NCBI GenBank assembly: GCA_014379075.1
Contig: JACMMN010000122.1
Location: 1 to 9,805, forward strand
Source: Pyrinomonadaceae bacterium
GTDB lineage: Bacteria > Acidobacteriota > Blastocatellia > Pyrinomonadales > Pyrinomonadaceae
Length of the DNA: 9,805 nt
Reading direction: 5' to 3'
Below are positions 6,832 through 9,805 of this stretch, one piece after another. The notes below the pieces were generated by a model. It did no database searches and was not told the origin of the DNA. It saw nothing but the letters and a program-made list of their open reading frames with translations. The position numbers were made by a program, and so were the translations under genes. Each line of letters starts with the position of its first letter. The first letter of the stretch is position 1.

Positions 6832-7278
6832 ATGAACATACGCATTGCAGAGGCAGCGGATGCCGATTCACTCGTCAAATTTAACCAGGCAATGGCACTT
6901 GAGACAGAGGGAAGGTCTCTTGATCAGAACATTCTAAGAAGCGGTGTCGAGTCGGTTTTCAAAGACGATAAAAAGGGCTTTTATATTGTCGCAGAAGATT
7001 CGGGCGAGATCGTCGGCGGGCTTATGATCACCTATGAGTGGAGCGACTGGCGTTCCGCATGGTTTTGGTGGATACAGAGCGTTTATATCCTTCCAGAAGC
7101 CCGCGGAAAAGCGATCTATAGCCGGATGTATGATTTTGTGAAAGAAAAAGCAAAGAAAAACGGCGACGTTTGCGGATTTCGCTTGTATGTCGAAAAGGAA
7201 AATCATCACGCTCAAAAGATTTATGAAAAGGTTGGGATGGAAAGCTCTTATTATTTGATGTACGAGGAGAAAACATAA
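6832..7278 (+). CDS. GNAT-family N-acetyltransferase
   Basis: A 148-residue protein of normal size for a single GNAT domain, which transfers acetyl from acetyl-CoA to an amine of a small molecule or protein. The fold order is visible. MNIRIAEAADADSLVKFN gives strand 1 and helix 1. FYIVAEDSGEIVGGLMITYE gives strands 2-4. QSVYILPEARGKAIYSRMYD is motif A, where the pyrophosphate loop reads ARGKA instead of the common Q/R-x-x-G-x-G/A. KIYEKVGM is motif B, near the C-terminus. A run of aromatic residues (WSDWRSAWFWWIQS) precedes motif A and probably lines the acceptor pocket. It is cytoplasmic. The ATG at 6832 has the best SD in the window. It appears monocistronic: divergent from the DHH gene and followed immediately by a hairpin. 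The substrate cannot be deduced. Confidence 0.9.
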   Translation: MNIRIAEAADADSLVKFNQAMALETEGRSLDQNILRSGVESVFKDDKKGFYIVAEDSGEIVGGLMITYEWSDWRSAWFWWIQSVYILPEARGKAIYSRMYDFVKEKAKKNGDVCGFRLYVEKENHHAQKIYEKVGMESSYYLMYEEKT

Positions 7279-7314
7279 AAGCCGGGACTAATTTGTGGAA
7301 GTAGTCCCGGCTTT
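7278..7314 (+). terminator. Hairpin directly after the acetyltransferase stop
   Basis: AAAGCCGGGACTA (7278-7290) and TAGTCCCGGCTTT (7302-7314) form a perfect 13-bp stem with an 11-nt loop. It begins on the last base of the stop codon. The T run is only the three bases that close the stem, so it is a stable but not classical terminator. The A/T ends make it readable from either strand. Confidence 0.7.
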
Positions 7315-7842
7315 ACAATGAAAATCAATTAAGCGAGCTCTGAAGTGGAATGAGAGATATTGTAGAAAAATGTTCACCCTATAAAGTTTAGAAATAGAGG
7401 CATCGCCAACATGATTTTCAAAGATCTTAATATTTTATGAAAGTGTCTGAGAGAAAGGCCGTCTCGGTCTTCGTGCCCACACTCGAAGATTCCCCCAAGC
7501 GATCCGACCTTCCTCTCAAAACCCGTTAAATTAGCTTCTGGCTAACTAACTTATTAATTTCGGGGCTTGTCTTGCGATCAAGCCCCGGCGTCCTATCGTC
7601 CGCTTTACTTAAACTCAGTTGCCCTTTCTTTAGGAGTTAATCACCCTTCCAATGGAAGTTGTAAAAGCAAACACCGTGCCAAAATTGTATTCTGCCCGGA
7701 ATAAAGACATTTCATTGATCCGGGATCCAAATGTTTAGACAAACCGTCCTTTTTCCGTACGTTTTCTATTGATTTGATGCAAACCTGTGTTCGATTTCAA
7801 TCCATTGTGAATGGTTTTCGGTTTTATGCTCTAATTAATCCT
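7315..7842. other. Long non-coding stretch between the acetyltransferase and the hydrolase operon
   Basis: No gene of normal size is seen in these 528 nt. 7315-7447 is AT-rich without clear structure; a TTGTAG (7360) and TATAAA (7380) pair is too closely spaced (14 nt) for a good promoter. 7448-7587 holds the three stem-loops described separately. 7600-7842 contains an AGGAG (7632-7636), a 28-codon frame (7652-7738) too far from it to trust, a small CTTCC/GGAAG hairpin, and the leader of the next gene. Confidence 0.6.
7448..7587. ncRNA. Candidate structured RNA: three consecutive stem-loops, family not recognised
   Basis: Stem-loop 1 (7448-7518) is composite. TGAGAG pairs with CTCTCA (7513-7518), then an A/C mismatch, AAGG with CCTT, a 5-nt left bulge, TCGG with CCGA (7504-7507), and TCTTCG (7468-7473) with CGAAGA (7484-7489). 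The 14-nt right bulge contains a CCCCC run and the terminal loop is TGCCCACACT. Stem-loop 2 (7525-7550) is GTTA/TAAC plus TTAGC/GCTAA around TTCTG. Stem-loop 3 (7561-7587) is a perfect 9-bp CGGGGCTTG/CAAGCCCCG. I checked by eye for tmRNA, RNase P, SRP, 6S, TPP, SAM, cobalamin and glycine signatures and recognised none. The transcribed strand is not certain: no good promoter was found and neither end has a T run. It could also be a long leader of the operon at 7843. Confidence 0.4.
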
Positions 7843-8127
7843 ATGAGTATCAGCGAGGCTGAGTTCGAACACATCTGTGATGGGATTTATGATGACCGGG
7901 AGACGATTATTAAATATAATCCTATCGGTACACCAGAAGAAATCATGCTTTGGATGCTGATGAACTGTTTGGTAGCCTATCTCAGCCTGACCGAGATGGA
8001 AACTCCCGTCTTAACGGGAAAACCGAATGTCAATACGTATCGTGATGCGATTATTTATATTCTAAATGACAGAAAATCCGGCATCTTTGACGAACAGCCG
8101 TATTTGGATAGGCTTGTAAACCCATGA
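7843..8127 (+). CDS. Small conserved-looking hypothetical protein coupled to the MBL hydrolase
   Basis: I do not recognise this protein. From the ATG at 7843 it has 94 residues: an acidic helical start (MSISEAEFEHICDGIYDDRE), a central hydrophobic helix with IMLWMLMNCLVAYLSL, a Pro/Gly turn (TPVLTGKPNVNTYRD) and a final amphipathic part with DAIIYILNDRKSGIFDEQP. The hydrophobic helix is short and contains Met/Cys/Asn, so a soluble helical bundle is more likely than a membrane protein. The frame is open further upstream (GTG 7807, ATG 7777), but those residues look untranslated and none of the starts has an SD, so the start is uncertain. Its stop overlaps the start of the hydrolase in an ATGA (8124-8127), the arrangement that gives translational coupling. 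That suggests the two proteins are needed together, but the role is unknown. Confidence 0.68.
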   Translation: MSISEAEFEHICDGIYDDRETIIKYNPIGTPEEIMLWMLMNCLVAYLSLTEMETPVLTGKPNVNTYRDAIIYILNDRKSGIFDEQPYLDRLVNP

Positions 8128-8816
8128 TAATTAAACAATTTGTGATCACGTCCTTTCAGCAAAATACCCGCATCGTCGCTTGCGAAGGTACGCGAAAGGC
8201 AATCTGCATCGATCCAGGAGAAAAATGCGAAGATATTGTCGATTTCGTTCACGATAACGATCTGGAATTGCAGGCGATCACACTTACTCACGGCCATCTT
8301 GATCATGTCGGAGGTACGGCCGATCTGCATATAATATTTCCAGAGGCCGATGTCATATTGCATAAAGACGACGAAGACCTTTATTACGGATTGCCGCAAC
8401 AGCCATTGTTCATGGGCATTGCGCCGCACCAGATGAAGGCTCTTGGATTCGATTATGCAGATCCGCCAAAGCTTACACGCAATTGGATACACGGTGAGAT
8501 TTACGCCGTTGGCGATCTTAAATTCAAAGTTTTACATTGTCCCGGACATACCAGGGGCCACGTCGTTTTGGCCGAGGAAACGGAACGAAAAGTTTTCGTG
8601 GGAGATTGCCTTTTTGAAGGTTCAATCGGCCGAACCGATCTGCCCGGCGGCAGCTATGAGCAACTTATGGATTCGATAAACGGCAAAATACTAACTTTGG
8701 GTGACGATTTTACCGTATATTCGGGCCACGGCAGCGAGACGACGATAGGCCGGGAAAAAGCTAAGAACCCGTTTCTCACGGGTGTTTATCAAATGACTAG
8801 AGGAAAATTTATTTGA
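8124..8816 (+). CDS. MBL-fold metallo-hydrolase, glyoxalase II-like (YcbL type)
   Basis: A 230-residue cytoplasmic enzyme of the metallo-beta-lactamase superfamily, full length for the compact glyoxalase-II-like group. The metal ligands are all present: THGHLDH (55-61; H56, H58, D60, H61), H142 in CPGHTRGH, D161 in VGDCLF, and H202 in YSGHG. GSIGRTDLPGG (167-176) after the Asp ligand is typical of YcbL-type glyoxalase II and related thioester or persulfide hydrolases, which lack the C-terminal helical domain of the classical enzyme. The expected reaction is hydrolysis of a thiol ester such as S-lactoylglutathione, or of a related thiol adduct; the exact thiol is not known. The start overlaps the previous stop (ATGA), so it is probably translated by coupling. 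The next gene follows after 17 nt. Confidence 0.93.
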   Translation: MIIKQFVITSFQQNTRIVACEGTRKAICIDPGEKCEDIVDFVHDNDLELQAITLTHGHLDHVGGTADLHIIFPEADVILHKDDEDLYYGLPQQPLFMGIAPHQMKALGFDYADPPKLTRNWIHGEIYAVGDLKFKVLHCPGHTRGHVVLAEETERKVFVGDCLFEGSIGRTDLPGGSYEQLMDSINGKILTLGDDFTVYSGHGSETTIGREKAKNPFLTGVYQMTRGKFI

Positions 8817-8833
8817 GGCAAGAGAATAAAACT

Positions 8834-9736
8834 ATGCGAACAATTCTATCTTTACTGCTATTGCTGAACTTCGGTATTGCCCAGACTTTCGCTCATGGCG
8901 ACAACCGTCATTTCGCAAATAAGCAGGATGTAAAAGTTACAACGGTGAAAGTTAGCGGAAATGTCTATATGCTGCAGGGACGCGGCGGGAATATCGGTGC
9001 GGTCGTTGGGCCGGACGGTATTTTGATCGTTGATGACGATTATAAAGCGGTCAGCCAAAAGCTGAGCGATGCACTGAAAGAACTAGGCTCGGCCACGCCG
9101 AGGTTCATATTCAACACACACTGGCACACCGACCACACCGAGGGAAATCAATTCTTCGGCAAAGATTCGATCATCGTCGCGCATGAAAATGTGCGGAAAC
9201 GGATGATCGATCCGCCCATTATCTTCGGTGAAAAGACGGCTCCCTATGCTTCGATTGCCTTGCCGATAGTGACGTACACGGAAAGTATGTCGATTCACAT
9301 CAACGGCGAAGAGATCAAAGCGGTCCACTATCCGAACGGCCATACGGATGGCGATACGATCGTCTTTTTCATCAAAGCGAACGTCGTACATCTGGGCGAT
9401 GATTTTTTTGTCGGGCGATTTCCATTTGTCGATCTCGACAGCGGCGGCAGCGTGCAGGGTTTGATAAACAATATCGCTAATCTTATCCAGACGATCCCGG
9501 CCGACGCTAAACTGATTCCCGGACACGGTCCTTTGTCCACGCACAACGATCTAAAGGCTTATCATCAGGCCCTCGTCGAAACATCAAAATTCGTGCAGGA
9601 CGAAATGAAAAAGAAGAAGCCGCTGGATGAGATCAAAAAAGGCGGCTTGCCTGAAAAATATAAAGAATTCGGAAGCGGTTTTATTAAAACCGAATTTTGG
9701 ATTGAAACGGTTTACAAAAGCTACTCAAAAAAATAA
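8834..9736 (+). CDS. Exported MBL-fold metallo-hydrolase
   Basis: A 300-residue protein with a Sec signal peptide (MRTILSLLLLLNFGIAQTFA, likely cut A20|H21), so it acts in the periplasm or outside. The mature part is one MBL domain. It has a GNIGAVVGPDGILIVDDDY strand pair, the zinc motif THWHTDH (95-101; H96, H98, D100, H101) followed by TEGN, H170 in NGHTDGD, D189 in LGDDFF, and H231 in IPGHGP. This pattern, with HTDGD and a GDDFF-type third motif, is that of the exported cyclase/beta-lactamase-like branch rather than of glyoxalase II. A Lys-rich C-terminal helix region (DEMKKKKPLDEIKK) follows. The ATG at 8834 is chosen because it starts the signal peptide; an in-frame TTG at 8813 overlaps the previous stop but adds only seven polar residues. 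The true substrate is unknown, and beta-lactam hydrolysis should not be assumed. Confidence 0.92.
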   Translation: MRTILSLLLLLNFGIAQTFAHGDNRHFANKQDVKVTTVKVSGNVYMLQGRGGNIGAVVGPDGILIVDDDYKAVSQKLSDALKELGSATPRFIFNTHWHTDHTEGNQFFGKDSIIVAHENVRKRMIDPPIIFGEKTAPYASIALPIVTYTESMSIHINGEEIKAVHYPNGHTDGDTIVFFIKANVVHLGDDFFVGRFPFVDLDSGGSVQGLINNIANLIQTIPADAKLIPGHGPLSTHNDLKAYHQALVETSKFVQDEMKKKKPLDEIKKGGLPEKYKEFGSGFIKTEFWIETVYKSYSKK

Positions 9737-9763
9737 CGGATGGACATTTTATCGGCCGCAAAA

Positions 9764-9805
9764 GGCTCGAAAAGCGCAAAAGAATTTTTTTGCACTTTTC
9801 GAGCC
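9764..9805. terminator. Near-perfect 42-nt hairpin at the window edge, probable terminator
   Basis: GGCTCGAAAAG (9764-9774) pairs with CTTTTCGAGCC (9795-9805). A single C/A mismatch follows, and GCAAAA (9776-9781) pairs with TTTTGC (9788-9793) around a 6-nt loop. 17 of 18 positions are paired. It starts 27 nt after the last stop codon. The sequence ends exactly at the foot of the stem, so a T run cannot be checked. Confidence 0.65.

Noticed and set aside
7446..7453. CTGAGA-like word resembling the TPP riboswitch (THI box)
   Set aside because: The partner segment with GAACCTGAT and the closing GGGTGC/ACCC elements are missing.
7652..7738. 28-codon open frame beginning MEVVKANTV
   Set aside because: The only SD-like AGGAG is 15 nt away, the start lies in a small hairpin, and there is no further support for coding.
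7786..7800. GTTCGATTTCA resembling a tRNA T-loop
   Set aside because: No T-stem pairs around it, and no anticodon or acceptor stem can be built.

Overview
The window looks like chromosomal DNA of an Acidobacteriota bacterium, most likely class Blastocatellia (Pyrinomonadales-like). This assignment is a judgement from protein style: a C-terminal carboxypeptidase-regulatory-like domain on a large secreted protein, a small secreted protein with a SGTW-type start and a Gly-rich loop, a half-length GDT1 protein, and an uncharacterised protein beginning MKKYPIHENLNTSF that I associate with that group. No rRNA or other marker gene is present to confirm it. Base composition is moderate and fairly even. 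There are no transposases, phage genes, CRISPR arrays or tRNAs.

Layout. (1) 1-1221, plus strand: the 3' part of a secreted SdrD-B-type protein, closed by a strong intrinsic terminator. (2) 1285-2541, minus strand: a single-repeat GDT1/UPF0016 cation transporter downstream of an uncharacterised cytoplasmic protein, probably one transcript. (3) 2750-4930, plus strand, divergent from that pair: a large APC-superfamily amino-acid permease with two extra hydrophilic insertions. (4) 5044-5595, plus strand: a small exported protein, followed by a terminator, a 15-nt tandem duplication and an 18-nt imperfect palindrome. (5) 5800-6759, minus strand: a DHH/DHHA1 phosphoesterase, divergent from a GNAT acetyltransferase at 6832-7278, plus strand. 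(6) 7279-7842: the longest non-coding stretch, holding a terminator-like hairpin and then three consecutive stem-loops (7448-7587) that may be a structured RNA. (7) 7843-9736, plus strand: a likely three-gene operon with a small unknown protein overlapping a cytoplasmic glyoxalase-II-like metallo-beta-lactamase-fold (MBL) hydrolase by 4 nt (ATGA), followed 17 nt later by a second, exported MBL hydrolase. A 42-nt near-perfect hairpin lies at the window edge.

Most of the genes are ordinary housekeeping or accessory functions. They look like several short independent transcription units rather than one pathway. The only tight functional coupling is in region 7. The least explained items are the structured non-coding block at 7448-7587, the unknown protein at 1621-2541, and the small protein coupled to the MBL hydrolase. 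I do not see convincing evidence of a new defence, mobile or biosynthetic system here.
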